Source: a virus
Virus record (IMG/VR): IMGVR_UViG_3300050014_001325
Location: 1-32,556 of that record
Reading direction: 5' to 3' (one strand)
Length of the DNA stretch: 32,556 nt
Positions 22,301-31,500 of this stretch are shown here, piece after piece. Position numbers and translations under genes: made by a program. A model generated the notes under the pieces. The model saw only the letters and a list, made by a program, of their open reading frames with translations, searched no databases and was not told the origin of the DNA. Within the stretch, counting starts at the first letter, position 1; every line of letters begins with the position of its first letter.

Positions 22301-24238
22301 ATGGCTGGCAACGGCGCCCTCAACGTCATCATTTCCGCCATCGACCGTGTCAGCGGTCCTATTAAGTCGATCAACAAGGCCTTGCGGGGACCGGCTAAGG
22401 CGATGGCCGATATCGGCAAGGCGGGGGCTGGTCTGGCCGATAATCTCTCGAAAGCCTTTAAGCCGATGGCCGTCTTGGCTGGAGGTGGCGGCATAGCCGC
22501 TATCGGGGCTGGGATCGGCGGGGTCATCAAAACCTCAGCCGAGTTCGAAAAATTCCAGACAGTGCTGGAAACCATCGAGGGGTCATCGGACAAGGCCAAA
22601 TCCAGCATGGCATGGGTGACCGCCTTTGCCGCCAAGACCCCCTATGAATTGGCGGGCGTTACCGATTCCTTTGTCAAGCTCAAGGCCTACGGCATCGACC
22701 CGCAAAAAGGGGCGCTGGAGTCGGCTGGTAATGCTGCGGCGGCGATGGGTAAAAATCTGGACCAAGCGGTCGAAGCCCTCGCCGATGCGATGACCGGGGA
22801 AAACGAACGCCTCAAGGAATTTGGAATCACCACAAAAATAGCCGGTGACAAAATAACGTACAACTGGCAGGAAAATGGCAAGTCGATGGTGGCGGTTGCC
22901 AATAAGAACAAGAAAAAGCAAATCGAGGCCGTTATCGAGGGTATTTGGAACCGCCGGTTCGGCGGAGCCATGGATAAGTTATCGAAGACTTGGACCGGAA
23001 TGTGGTCGAACCTTCAAGACAGCATCACTCAGTTCAAGTCGGACATCGGTAGCGCGGGACTATTTGACTATTTCAAAGCAAAACTTTCAGAAGTTCTCGA
23101 ATTCACCCAAAGCCCGGCATTCAAGGATTTGGCGTTGACAATCAGCGCTAATCTCGTTGTTGCGTTGATGCAGTTGGAGGAAAAACTTAAGTCCATCGAT
23201 TGGGCTCAGGTCTGGGAGGATGTGAAGAATTTCGCAACCGGAGTATCCAACGCGGTTGATAGCATCGGCGGCTGGGGCAATGCATTGATTGCCCTCGCTG
23301 TGATCATGAACGCCTCAACGATTGTTTCTATTCTCTCGTTGGTTGGGGCAATCCTGCATATCATTCCAGCCATAGCCCTGGCCTTTGGCGTTGGCATGCT
23401 GCCGGTCACCGTCGCCATCCTCGGCATCGCCGCCCTGGTCGCTCTGCTGATGGCGCATTGGGATGTGGTCGGGCCGTGGTTTTGGACACTATGGGGCGGG
23501 TTGAAGGACACCGTCGTCGGTTTCGTCCGATGGATCGGCGCGTTCCTGACCGGGGACGGAGCCGGAGCGACCGAGGCGGCGCGGCAGATGTTCAGCGGCA
23601 TCGGCACCGTGGTTACCTCCGTCTTTAAAGGAATAGGCGCGGTGATTTACGGCTTTGTGGCGTGGGTCGGAAGCTTTTTCGGCATAGATATGGCTGCTGT
23701 CGTAAATAAAGGCTTCGATATATGGCGCGGATTAGGCCCTTTTTTCAAAGAACTGTGGGGCGGAGTCATTAAGTTATTCGATGACGGATGGGCACATATC
23801 AAGCCGATCATCGATATGATGTCCACTGGGATGAAGACAATCAAAGAGTCCATTTCGACTGCTCAAACTGCCGTGCAAAATACGGCCGGTGGCGCCTGGG
23901 ACTCGGTCTTTGGCGGCAGCCATCCGGCCTCGCCGGGGGCGAATGCAGGCGGAGTTCAGGCTCCCTTTTCCGATGCCGTGACGCGGGGGGCGGCATCCGT
24001 CCAATCCCAGCTTGGCGGTCTGCCGGCGGCGGGCAGCAGCACGGCCCCTGGTGGTCCCCGTCCCGGTCCTACTGTTCTGGCGGCAGCGGCGCAAAAAGCC
24101 GAGGTCGGCGGCACCATAAAAATCGACATCGGCGGGGCGCCGCAGGGTACTCGCGTCACCACTGACAGCGCCTCGTCCGGCATTCAGTTCCGCCCGGAAG
24201 TGGGGTATCGCAACTCTGCCTTGGGGTTCAATTTCTGA
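22301..24238 (+). CDS. Tape measure protein
   Basis: A 645-residue tape measure protein. The N-terminus is a Ser/Ala/Gly-rich helical region with IDRVSGPIKSINKALRGPAKAMADIGKAG, typical of Mu-type tape measures. A TAAKTPYELAGVTDSFVKLKAYGIDP-like domain (about 108-133) follows, then a Lys-rich stretch at 205-212. Several hydrophobic segments lie at about 325-395, and the C-terminus is Gly/Ala/Pro-rich. It sets tail length; by the usual rule of about 0.15 nm per residue the tail would be near 100 nm (estimate). Bases about 22800-23350 are AT-richer than the ends. The stop overlaps the next ATG by one base. Confidence 0.9.
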   Translation: MAGNGALNVIISAIDRVSGPIKSINKALRGPAKAMADIGKAGAGLADNLSKAFKPMAVLAGGGGIAAIGAGIGGVIKTSAEFEKFQTVLETIEGSSDKAKSSMAWVTAFAAKTPYELAGVTDSFVKLKAYGIDPQKGALESAGNAAAAMGKNLDQAVEALADAMTGENERLKEFGITTKIAGDKITYNWQENGKSMVAVANKNKKKQIEAVIEGIWNRRFGGAMDKLSKTWTGMWSNLQDSITQFKSDIGSAGLFDYFKAKLSEVLEFTQSPAFKDLALTISANLVVALMQLEEKLKSIDWAQVWEDVKNFATGVSNAVDSIGGWGNALIALAVIMNASTIVSILSLVGAILHIIPAIALAFGVGMLPVTVAILGIAALVALLMAHWDVVGPWFWTLWGGLKDTVVGFVRWIGAFLTGDGAGATEAARQMFSGIGTVVTSVFKGIGAVIYGFVAWVGSFFGIDMAAVVNKGFDIWRGLGPFFKELWGGVIKLFDDGWAHIKPIIDMMSTGMKTIKESISTAQTAVQNTAGGAWDSVFGGSHPASPGANAGGVQAPFSDAVTRGAASVQSQLGGLPAAGSSTAPGGPRPGPTVLAAAAQKAEVGGTIKIDIGGAPQGTRVTTDSASSGIQFRPEVGYRNSALGFNF

Positions 24239-25431
24239 TGACCTGGCGCGACCGGCTACAGCCCGCCTCCTTTCGCGGCGTTCCATTTTCCGTTGATACC
24301 GATGGGCTGGAAACCGGGCGGCGCGTCCAAGTCCATGAATATCCCCAGCGCGATGCGCCCTATGTCGAAGATTTGGGGCGCAAAGCCCGGCGCTACGATA
24401 TCTGCGGCTGGCTGATCGGTGACGATTACATGGATCAGCGCGACCGCCTGCAACAGGCGGTCGAGTCGGCGGGAAAGGGGGAATTGGTCCACCCGCAATA
24501 TGGGCGGATTCAGGTTCAGGTGGAAACCTTGCGCCTGGGCCATGCGCGGCACGAGGGGCGATGCTGCCGCTTCGATATGACGGTGCACGAGGCCGGGGAG
24601 CAGGTCTTTCCGTCATCCACTCCCGACAATCAGGCGGTGGTCGCCAAGAAGGCGGATTTTCTCGAACTGATCTTGCTGGAAGCCTTTATTCGCAAATGCC
24701 TGACCTTGACGCTGCAAGACTTCATCGCCGCTGGTTTGAATTTGGTGGCGGGCGAGGTTTGCGGCCTGATCGAGGATTTGACCGGGCTGCATGGCGGTTT
24801 GACCCTAGGGCTGTTGCTGGACACGGTCGGCATGCTCGGCAGTCTGACCGGCGATATCCCGTCGCTCGGCGGGCGGTTCGCTGGGGTATTCGGTAGCTTC
24901 ACCGGCAATTCGCCGCGCTCGCGGCTGTCGGCGGGGAACGGGATGGCCGCGCTGCGGGCGCTATCGGCGCTGCGCAGCTATCACGCCAGCACCAGCGCTT
25001 ACAGTCAGGCAACGCCGTCGGGTCGTCAGATGACGCAGAACGCCGATGCCCTGTCGTCTTTCGTGCGCGGCTCGGCGTTGTCGGCATCGGCGCGGATCGC
25101 GGCTGCCACGGATTGGGCTGTCTATGACGACGCCATTGCCATGCGCGGGACGCTGGCGGCGGATTTCGACGGTGAAATTGCGGTGACCGAGTCGAGCACG
25201 TTGTTCCGTGCCTTGGCTGATCTGCGCTCGGCGACGGTACAGGCCATTTCGGCAGCGGCGCAGGATACCCCGGCGCTGACCACCGTCACCCCGCCCGACA
25301 CCATTCCGGCGGCGGTGCTGGCCTATCAGCTTTATGGCGATGCCTTGCGCGCCGACGAAATTGTTGCTCGCAACGGCGTGCTTCACCCCGGCTTCGTGCC
25401 GTCGACCCCGCTTAAGGTGCTGACCACATGA
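24238..25431 (+). CDS. DNA circularization / Mu gpN-like tail protein
   Basis: A 397-residue protein with the DNA_circ N-terminal domain: TWRDRLQPASFRGVPFSVDTD, VHEYPQRDAPYVEDLGRKARRYDICGWLIGDDY, and a cysteine-containing region RHEGRCCRFDMTVHEAGEQ (about 1-125). The rest is Ala/Leu-rich helix. Homologues in Mu-type phages (gpN/gp43) are baseplate or tail-tip components; the DNA circularization name comes from P22-group studies and may not describe its role here. It overlaps the next gene by ATGA. Confidence 0.85.
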   Translation: MTWRDRLQPASFRGVPFSVDTDGLETGRRVQVHEYPQRDAPYVEDLGRKARRYDICGWLIGDDYMDQRDRLQQAVESAGKGELVHPQYGRIQVQVETLRLGHARHEGRCCRFDMTVHEAGEQVFPSSTPDNQAVVAKKADFLELILLEAFIRKCLTLTLQDFIAAGLNLVAGEVCGLIEDLTGLHGGLTLGLLLDTVGMLGSLTGDIPSLGGRFAGVFGSFTGNSPRSRLSAGNGMAALRALSALRSYHASTSAYSQATPSGRQMTQNADALSSFVRGSALSASARIAAATDWAVYDDAIAMRGTLAADFDGEIAVTESSTLFRALADLRSATVQAISAAAQDTPALTTVTPPDTIPAAVLAYQLYGDALRADEIVARNGVLHPGFVPSTPLKVLTT

Positions 25432-26612
25432 ATGATCCGCTGGACCCGCGCAATTGCGTTCGCCTGCTGGTGGCGGGCGAGGATTTCGGCGGCTGGCTGT
25501 CAGTGCGCATCGCTGCCGGCATCGAGCGGCAGGCCCGCGATTTTGACCTGTCCGTCACCAACACATGGCCGGGGGGGGCGGAGGTCTCACGGCGCATTCA
25601 GCCCGGCGCCGAATGTCGGGTGATGATCGGCGACGATCTGGTGCTGACCGGCTTTGTCGATGCCACGCCGATCAGCCATGACGGCACATCCTATAGCGTG
25701 GCGGTCAAGGGCCGGTCGAAGACCGCCGATCTGATCGATTGCGCGGCGATCAACGAGCCGGGGCAGTGGAGCAAGCGCAAGCTGGAAGCCATCGCCGCCG
25801 AGCTGGCGCGCGAATACGGTATCGAGGTGGTAACCGAGGTCGATACCGGAGAGCCCATCGCCGAGCATCAAATTCAGCCGGGCGAAACGGTGTGGCAAAG
25901 CATGGAACGCATGCTGGGCTTGGTCAATGTGCTTTCGACCGACAACGCGCTTGGGCAATTGGTGTTGACCGATGTTAGTCCGTTTCAAACGACCACGGCG
26001 CTGGTCATTGGCCAGAACATCATGTCTTGTTCGGCACAGCTTGATTGGAAACAGCGTTTCTCGGAATACATCTGCAAGGGCGCGACGTCGGGCAATGACG
26101 ACGACTATACCGAGCCCGATGGCGTCGGCTTCGATCCGCATGAAGACACCGGGGCGGGCGATGATGACGACGGATCGGCGGGCAATGCGGTACAAACCAT
26201 CGCTGTTGCCAAAGACCCCTATTTCAGCCGGCGGCGGGTCAAGATATTCACCCCAGGCGGCAAGACAGACCTGCTGTCGGCGCGAATGAAGGTCGAATAC
26301 GAACGCGCCCGCGCGGCGGCGCGCTGCCTGGAAATCGAATACAAGGTGGCAGGCTGGCGCCAAGATGACGGCTCGCTATGGCTCCCCAATCGGCGCGTAT
26401 GGGTGAGCGATCCCATCATCGGCTTTGAAGCCGAGATGCTGATTGCCGAGGTTGAGTATTCGATCTGCGAACAGGGAATGGTCAGCACGCTCAAAGTCGG
26501 TCCCCCCGATGGCTACCGCGCGCAGGTGCGCAAGACAAAAAAGGGCAAGGCTTCCACGGCCGATACCGAAGATTTCGGCGACGCGACCTTGGTCAAATTT
26601 CCCGAAAAATGA
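25428..26612 (+). CDS. Baseplate hub protein (Mu gpP/gp44-like)
   Basis: A 394-residue protein of the gpP/gp44 hub family. It opens with strands around VRLLVAGEDFGGWLSVRIAAGIERQARDFDLSVTN, followed by GDDLVLTGFVD and a YSVAVKGRSKTADLIDCAA motif typical of gp44 hubs. An LEAIAAELAREYGIEVV helix comes next, then an acidic stretch (about 225-250) and a C-terminal beta domain. It forms the central hub on which the spike and tube assemble. ATG 25428 overlaps the upstream stop. Confidence 0.88.
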   Translation: MNDPLDPRNCVRLLVAGEDFGGWLSVRIAAGIERQARDFDLSVTNTWPGGAEVSRRIQPGAECRVMIGDDLVLTGFVDATPISHDGTSYSVAVKGRSKTADLIDCAAINEPGQWSKRKLEAIAAELAREYGIEVVTEVDTGEPIAEHQIQPGETVWQSMERMLGLVNVLSTDNALGQLVLTDVSPFQTTTALVIGQNIMSCSAQLDWKQRFSEYICKGATSGNDDDYTEPDGVGFDPHEDTGAGDDDDGSAGNAVQTIAVAKDPYFSRRRVKIFTPGGKTDLLSARMKVEYERARAAARCLEIEYKVAGWRQDDGSLWLPNRRVWVSDPIIGFEAEMLIAEVEYSICEQGMVSTLKVGPPDGYRAQVRKTKKGKASTADTEDFGDATLVKFPEK

Positions 26613-26621
26613 AGGTGCGGC

Positions 26622-27194
26622 ATGGATGGTTTACGCAGCGCCCTGGATCCTTTGTGGCGGGCTGTCCGCATGGGGTTTGATCGCGGCCGCCTGATCGCGG
26701 TCTCGGCGGAAGGCAAAATGCAGCGGCTGAAAATATCGCTGCGGGCCGGCGAGATGAAGGAAAACATCGAACATTTCGAGCCCTATGGGTTCACGTCTCA
26801 CCCCCTGGCCGGATCGGACGTGGTGGTCGGCTTCGTCGGGGCCGACCGCTCGCATGGTATCGCCCTGGTGGTCGGCGACCGCCGTTACCGCCTACGCAAC
26901 CTCAAGGGCGGCGAAGTGGCGATCCATGACGATCAGGGGCAATCGGTGCATCTGACCCGCGAGGGCATCGTGATCAAGGGCGCTGGGCTGCCGATGCTGA
27001 TCACCGACACGCCAAAAGTCCGGATGGAGACGCCTTTGGTCGAGGTGACCGGCGATATTATCGACCACTGCGACACTCAGCCGCATACGGTCGCGCAGAT
27101 GCGCGGCATCTACAACACCCACACCCATCCGGTGCGCAACGTCCAGGGCGGCGGCAGCACCGTCGATACCTCTCAGCCGAGTCAGACCGAATGA
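26622..27194 (+). CDS. Baseplate spike protein (Mu gp45-like, gpV family)
   Basis: A 190-residue spike. An OB-fold-like N-terminus (about 20-95, with EPYGFTSHPLAGSDVVVGFVGADRSHGIALVV) is followed by short beta-helix strands and an apex. His167 and His169 (NTHTHPV) form the HxH motif that binds an iron ion at the tip of Mu gp45-type spikes. It is the membrane-piercing point of the contractile tail. Confidence 0.92.
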   Translation: MDGLRSALDPLWRAVRMGFDRGRLIAVSAEGKMQRLKISLRAGEMKENIEHFEPYGFTSHPLAGSDVVVGFVGADRSHGIALVVGDRRYRLRNLKGGEVAIHDDQGQSVHLTREGIVIKGAGLPMLITDTPKVRMETPLVEVTGDIIDHCDTQPHTVAQMRGIYNTHTHPVRNVQGGGSTVDTSQPSQTE

Positions 27195-27643
27195 CGGATA
27201 CCTCAACCCTGGCCGATCTGACTGTCTTCGTCGATGGCGCGCAGGTCATCGCCTCTCATGTCGACGACCCCTTAGTCCGCGCGGTCATCATCAGCTTGTT
27301 CACATGGCGCCGCGCCGAGCCAGACGACGTGCTGCCCGATGGCGGCACGGATCGGCGGGGCTGGTGCGGTGATTCTCTGGCGACGGTCGCGGGCGACAAG
27401 ATCGGCTGTCGATGGTGGCTGTTGGCCCGCGCGCCGCTGACCCTCAAGACCATCAACGCGGCGCGGGACTACGCCATCGAGGCGGTGAAATGGCTGATCG
27501 ACGACAAGGTGTGCCGCCGCATCGAGGTTCAATCCGAGCGGTTCGGGATGGATGGGCTGGCTGTCGGGATCAAAATATATCGCAACGACGGCAGTGCCGT
27601 GGCTTTGAAATTCTCCAGCGTGTGGCAGGCGATCAATGGCTGA
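27191..27643 (+). CDS. Baseplate protein (Mu gp46-like)
   Basis: A 150-residue protein of the Mu gp46 family. Typical segments are LVRAVIISLFTWRRAEPDDVLPDGGTDRRGWCGD (about 27-60) and a KIGCRWWLLARAPLTLKTINAARDYAIEAVKWLIDD stretch. It corresponds to the gp25-like wedge component that links the hub to the baseplate periphery. It overlaps the spike gene (ATGA) and the next gene by 8 bases. Confidence 0.9.
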   Translation: MTDTSTLADLTVFVDGAQVIASHVDDPLVRAVIISLFTWRRAEPDDVLPDGGTDRRGWCGDSLATVAGDKIGCRWWLLARAPLTLKTINAARDYAIEAVKWLIDDKVCRRIEVQSERFGMDGLAVGIKIYRNDGSAVALKFSSVWQAING

Positions 27644-28700
27644 TTCCGATTTTACCATCCCGTCGCTGGCTGAGCTTAAGGCTCAGGTTCGGAACGATCT
27701 TCTGACCCGCCTGACCACAGATGAGCAGTTGCGGCGCAGCGATCCTGAAGTTCAGGCGATAGTCCAGGCCATCGCCTTGAAGAGCATCTATGGCTTCATC
27801 GATACGCTTGCTTTGCAATTGTTGCCCGATAAGGCAACGGGGTCTTATCTTAAGCGGCATGCCGCATGGTGGGGCGTCAAAGGCAAGCCATCCGCCAAAG
27901 CATCCGGTGGGATCGTCTTTACCACTACGGCGGGGGCGGTGATCGATGCCGATCTGATCATCGCCGATGCCGGCGGGGATTTTGTCACCACCAGCGCGGT
28001 AACCGCTACCGGAACCACGACGACGGTTCCGGTCAAGGCGGTGCTGGCCGGGGCGGCGGGGGTGCGCCCGCCGGGGGCGGTGCTGTCTTTGGTCTCGCCG
28101 GTCGCGGGCGTCAAATCGGCCGGTATGGTCGATGCGGATGGCGTGACCGGCGGGGCCGATGATGAGCTTGACGAGCCGCTGCGCAGCCGCCTGGAAGATC
28201 GTATTCAAGACCCGCCGGACGGCGGCGCCGCGCATGATTATAAGCAGTGGGCGCTCGAATGCGCTGGCGTGACGCGGGCATGGTGCTATCCCCGGTGGGT
28301 GGGGACCGGCACGGTCGGACTGACTTTCGTCATGGATGGGCGCCCCAATATCATCCCGCTGGCCGGCGATGTGCTGACTGTGTTCACCTATATCGGCGAC
28401 GAAACCCGCAAGCCGGTGACCGCCGATCTGAGGGTTTTTGCCCCGGTCCCGTCTCCCCTCAATCCGGTCATCCGGATCACCCCTGATACACCGGCGGTGC
28501 GGTCGGCGATCACGGCATCGCTAGCCGATTTCATTTCGCGCGAATCCGAGCCGGGCGGGACGCTGACGCTATCGCGGCTGCGCGAAGCCATCAGTGCGGC
28601 GCCCGGTGAATTTTCGCATGACCTGCTGTCGCCGATGGCACCCGTGACGGCCGGGGCCGGGGTGTTGACGACCCTCGGCACCGTGACCTGGAGCCCATGA
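27636..28700 (+). CDS. Baseplate J-like protein (Mu gp47-like)
   Basis: A 354-residue baseplate J/gp47 wedge protein. Key segments are IPSLAELKAQVRNDLLTRLTTDEQLRRSDPEVQAIVQAIA (about 8-47), LLPDKATGSYLKRHAAWWGV, and a DPPDGGAAHDYKQWALECAGVTRAWCYPRW region (about 192-221) found in the family. The rest is beta-rich. It connects the wedge to the tail fibre attachment protein gp48. It starts 8 bases inside the preceding gene. Confidence 0.92.
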   Translation: MADSDFTIPSLAELKAQVRNDLLTRLTTDEQLRRSDPEVQAIVQAIALKSIYGFIDTLALQLLPDKATGSYLKRHAAWWGVKGKPSAKASGGIVFTTTAGAVIDADLIIADAGGDFVTTSAVTATGTTTTVPVKAVLAGAAGVRPPGAVLSLVSPVAGVKSAGMVDADGVTGGADDELDEPLRSRLEDRIQDPPDGGAAHDYKQWALECAGVTRAWCYPRWVGTGTVGLTFVMDGRPNIIPLAGDVLTVFTYIGDETRKPVTADLRVFAPVPSPLNPVIRITPDTPAVRSAITASLADFISRESEPGGTLTLSRLREAISAAPGEFSHDLLSPMAPVTAGAGVLTTLGTVTWSP

Positions 28701-29290
28701 TGGTGGAGCGCGCGACTGCTGCCGATTATTACAGCCTGCTGCTGAAATTGCGCCCGACCGGCCCGGCCTGGGCTGTCGATGATGCGTTCTGGCTGGCCAT
28801 CGCCGACGATTTGACGCGGGTGCATAACCGTGCCCTCGACCTCTTCGAGGAAGGCGACCCGCGCACGACGCTTGACCTTTTGGCTCGTTGGGAGACGACG
28901 GCCGGCTTGCCGGATGGCTGTCTGTCGGCGGCGGCGACTACTTTGCAAGAGCGGCGGCGGGCCTTGGTCTACAAACTGACCAGCCGGGGCGGTCAATCGA
29001 TCGCGTTCTTTCGCTCGATCATCGCCGCGCTGGGCTATCAGGCGACCATCATCGAATACCGCCCATTCATCTGCGGCCGATCCCGCTGCGGCGACCGATT
29101 GAACGGGCCGGCATCGGTGCGCCATGTCTGGCGGGTGACGGTGGCGGGGGTACGGATCACCCGCTTCCGGGCCGGATCGAGCCGATGCGCCGAGCCGCTG
29201 ATCAAGGTGGCGAGGGGCAGCGATTTGGAATGCGTCCTGAACCGTCATAAACCGGCACATACCCGCCTTATCTTTGATTATGAGGAATGA
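28697..29290 (+). CDS. DUF2313/YmfQ tail protein (Mu gp48-like)
   Basis: A 197-residue protein of the DUF2313/YmfQ family. The N-terminus has YYSLLLKLRPTGPAWAVDDAFWLAIADDL, then DPRTTLDLLARWETTAGLPDGC, with a cysteine-containing segment FICGRSRCGDRL. In Mu it links the baseplate wedge to tail fibres. There are two adjacent ATG codons; the first overlaps the upstream stop by ATGA and is used here. Confidence 0.9.
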   Translation: MMVERATAADYYSLLLKLRPTGPAWAVDDAFWLAIADDLTRVHNRALDLFEEGDPRTTLDLLARWETTAGLPDGCLSAAATTLQERRRALVYKLTSRGGQSIAFFRSIIAALGYQATIIEYRPFICGRSRCGDRLNGPASVRHVWRVTVAGVRITRFRAGSSRCAEPLIKVARGSDLECVLNRHKPAHTRLIFDYEE

Positions 29291-29293
29291 CCC

Positions 29294-30691
29294 ATGCGTA
29301 TTGTCCCACCGCTCGGCGAGGCCGAAGGCGCCGTTTTTGTCGACGAAGTGACCGAAGGCGGTATCGAAGGTTCTCCGGTTCCGGCTGAATTTTTCAATGC
29401 GGTGAATACAGAGATTGCGGCAATCATCACCGCTGGTGGTCTTGTCCCCAGCGGGGGTGATAACGCCCAAGCTGTAAAGGCGATCAAGACGTTAATGCAG
29501 CGGGCGAGTCCGAATGTTGCGACCGCCGCCGGCACCGCCGATGCGATCACCGCATCATACAGCCCGCCCATTACCGCGCTGACCAACGGCATGACGCTGA
29601 TGGTGCGCGCCAACACGGCGAATGCGACCACCACACCGACCTTCACCCCCGCCAGCGGGACCATCACGGCAGCAACCATCGTCAAGGGCAATGGCCTTCC
29701 CTTGGCGGCGGGAGACATCGCGGGTGCGGGTCATTGGATTGATCTGCAATACGACGCCACCCTGATGAAATGGGTGCTTTTGAACCCGGCCACTGGCGTG
29801 ACGTTGTGGTCTCGCAAAAACTCTCTGTTCAACGGTGCGATGCGGGTAGCTCAGCGGGTAGCGTCTGGCGCCTTGACCACCGCATTTACCTATCCATCGC
29901 TGGACCGCTGGTGCGCCATGCAGAGCGGTACGGCGGCGGGTATCTTGGCTCAGGTTGCTGGCGGACCGGCCGGCTTCCAATACGGGATGAAGTTGGCGCG
30001 GAACAGCGGCGCCGCGACGACGGGCGCCCTTACCGTCTTGCAGGCGCAAGAGACTATCAATAGCATCCCCTTGTCTGGCCAGACCGTCACCCTATCTTTT
30101 TGGGCCAAAGCCGGGGCGAATTACAGCGGCGGGGCATTGGCCTCGGCGATCACACAAGGAACCGGTACCGATCAATCGGCGGCATCCTACGCCACATGGA
30201 CCGGAGCCAGTACGAGCAGCCAGAACAACACCCTGACCACCAGCTATCAGCGGTTCGCGCAAACGCTGACGTTGTCCCCCAGCACCACCCAACTTGCGAC
30301 CTCTTTTTCCTGGACGCCGAGCGGCACGGCGGGGGGTGATGATGCGGTCTACATTACCGGGGTGCAGCTTGAGGCGTCGCCATCGGCCACAGCCTTCGAG
30401 GTGATCGACTACGGCGAGGAGCGTCGCCGCTGTCAGCGGTACTGCTTTTCAGGGCCAACCCAGAGCGCCGGCTTAGGGGCATCAGCTGGAGGCGGCTTCG
30501 GCGGTGCCGTGGCATTTCCTGTTGAAATGCGCGTCACCCCCGCCTTGAGTACGTCGGGGGTGACCTACGTAAACTGCTACTCGTTGACCACCACCCAAAT
30601 AACCCCAACCGGGTATGTCGCGTGGGTTGTCACTTCTTCTGCAAATTCTTACTACGTACTATTTACTATATTAGCCAGCGCGGAGCTTTGA
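29294..30691 (+). CDS. Tail fibre / receptor-binding protein
   Basis: A 465-residue protein directly after the gp48-like gene. The N-terminus (about 1-60) looks like a baseplate-attachment module. The middle is Ala/Thr-rich, and residues about 175-375 form a beta-rich, carbohydrate-binding-like domain that resembles phage tail fibre knobs (TLSFWAKAGANYSGG, AVYITGVQLEASPSATAFEVIDYGEERRRCQRYC). The C-terminus (about 400-465) is AT-richer and ends in aromatic strands, consistent with a variable host-recognition end. It should bind the host surface; the receptor cannot be read from the sequence. Confidence 0.8.
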   Translation: MRIVPPLGEAEGAVFVDEVTEGGIEGSPVPAEFFNAVNTEIAAIITAGGLVPSGGDNAQAVKAIKTLMQRASPNVATAAGTADAITASYSPPITALTNGMTLMVRANTANATTTPTFTPASGTITAATIVKGNGLPLAAGDIAGAGHWIDLQYDATLMKWVLLNPATGVTLWSRKNSLFNGAMRVAQRVASGALTTAFTYPSLDRWCAMQSGTAAGILAQVAGGPAGFQYGMKLARNSGAATTGALTVLQAQETINSIPLSGQTVTLSFWAKAGANYSGGALASAITQGTGTDQSAASYATWTGASTSSQNNTLTTSYQRFAQTLTLSPSTTQLATSFSWTPSGTAGGDDAVYITGVQLEASPSATAFEVIDYGEERRRCQRYCFSGPTQSAGLGASAGGGFGGAVAFPVEMRVTPALSTSGVTYVNCYSLTTTQITPTGYVAWVVTSSANSYYVLFTILASAEL

Positions 30692-30693
30692 TC

Positions 30694-31026
30694 ATGGCCT
30701 ATTTTTGGAAAGAGCAGGGTTATTTGATTCTCGACACCGATAGCGGTGCCTTGATTCCCTGGCCACCCGCCGAATCGCTTGGCTTCGCGGTGCAAGCCTG
30801 GATCGACGAGGGCAACGTGATTGCAGATCCTGCGCCCGATCCCGTTGCCGCCAAAGCCGCGCACAACGCGCCGATCCTGGTGCAGATCGCCGCCATCGAC
30901 GTCTTTATTCCGCGCGGGCTGGAGGATACCTGGGCGGCGATGGGCTTCGATACCACCAAGCTTCCGGCCATCCAGCAACAGCGGTTGGCGCAAAAGATCG
31001 CCTTGCGGACGCAGTTGCAGCTGTAA
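30694..31026 (+). CDS. Small protein downstream of tail fibre, unknown function
   Basis: A 110-residue protein beginning two bases after the fibre stop, with GGAG before ATG 30694. An aromatic N-terminus (YFWKEQGYLILDTDSGALIPWPP) is followed by a helical C-terminal half rich in Ala and Gln. Proteins in this position often help fibre folding or attach to it, but no known fibre chaperone motif is recognised. A terminator lies directly downstream, closing the tail transcription unit. Confidence 0.6.
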   Translation: MAYFWKEQGYLILDTDSGALIPWPPAESLGFAVQAWIDEGNVIADPAPDPVAAKAAHNAPILVQIAAIDVFIPRGLEDTWAAMGFDTTKLPAIQQQRLAQKIALRTQLQL

Positions 31027-31053
31027 CCCGGCTTTCGCCTTGTTTCTTCAACG

Positions 31054-31075
31054 ACCGCCCGCGAGGCGGTTTTTT
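31054..31075 (+). terminator. Intrinsic terminator after the tail fibre genes
   Basis: ACCGCC (31054-31059) pairs with GGCGGT (31065-31070) over a five-base loop and is followed by five T. Good rho-independent form, located between the fibre partner and the holin gene. Confidence 0.8.
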
Positions 31076-31097
31076 CATGCGCGGAAAGACCCATCCC

Positions 31098-31472
31098 ATG
31101 CCCCAAGATACTGGGCGCCAAATCTTTGAAATCCTCGCCCGGTGGCTTGATGCTATCGGGCTCGGCCCCTCGTTTCTGATCGCGGCTGTGGGGCAATTTG
31201 CCTACCACTCGCGGGAGGTGACGCTCCGAAGGCCCGGCCCGTCTCTTTGGCGACGGGCGATTTTCGGGTTTCCCTCGGCGTTTCTAGCCGGGGTAATCGC
31301 CGACGCGGCGGGCACTTGGCTGTCGGCGCCGGCACCTGTCACTCATGGTCTCGCTGGCGTCTTCGGCTGGCTGGGGCCGGCCGGCATCCAAGCACTGGCC
31401 ATGACGCTGCTGCGGCGAGGCGGAGGTCTTTCTCCGACCGGCCCGAAAAATGAAGAGGAACAGACCGGATAG
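31098..31472 (+). CDS. Holin (LydA/class III-like)
   Basis: A 124-residue membrane protein with three hydrophobic segments (about residues 21-36, 54-76 and 82-105) and a charged C-terminal tail. The arrangement matches phage holins of the LydA/superfamily III type. It would permeabilise the inner membrane at a set time and release the muralytic enzyme. ATG 31098 is preferred over one at 31077 because the latter lies in the tail of the terminator; GGAAAG precedes 31098. Confidence 0.7.
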   Translation: MPQDTGRQIFEILARWLDAIGLGPSFLIAAVGQFAYHSREVTLRRPGPSLWRRAIFGFPSAFLAGVIADAAGTWLSAPAPVTHGLAGVFGWLGPAGIQALAMTLLRRGGGLSPTGPKNEEEQTG

Positions 31473-31500
31473 CGATCAGACGTTTATCCGTTACCCCATG

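Noticed and set aside
28388-29470. 360-residue minus-strand frame opposite the gp47/gp48 genes
   Set aside because: Covers the boundary of three Mu-type genes; no domain and no start signal.
29294-30691. Diversity-generating retroelement at the AT-richer tail-fibre end
   Set aside because: No reverse transcriptase, template repeat or mismatched adenine pattern is visible in the window.
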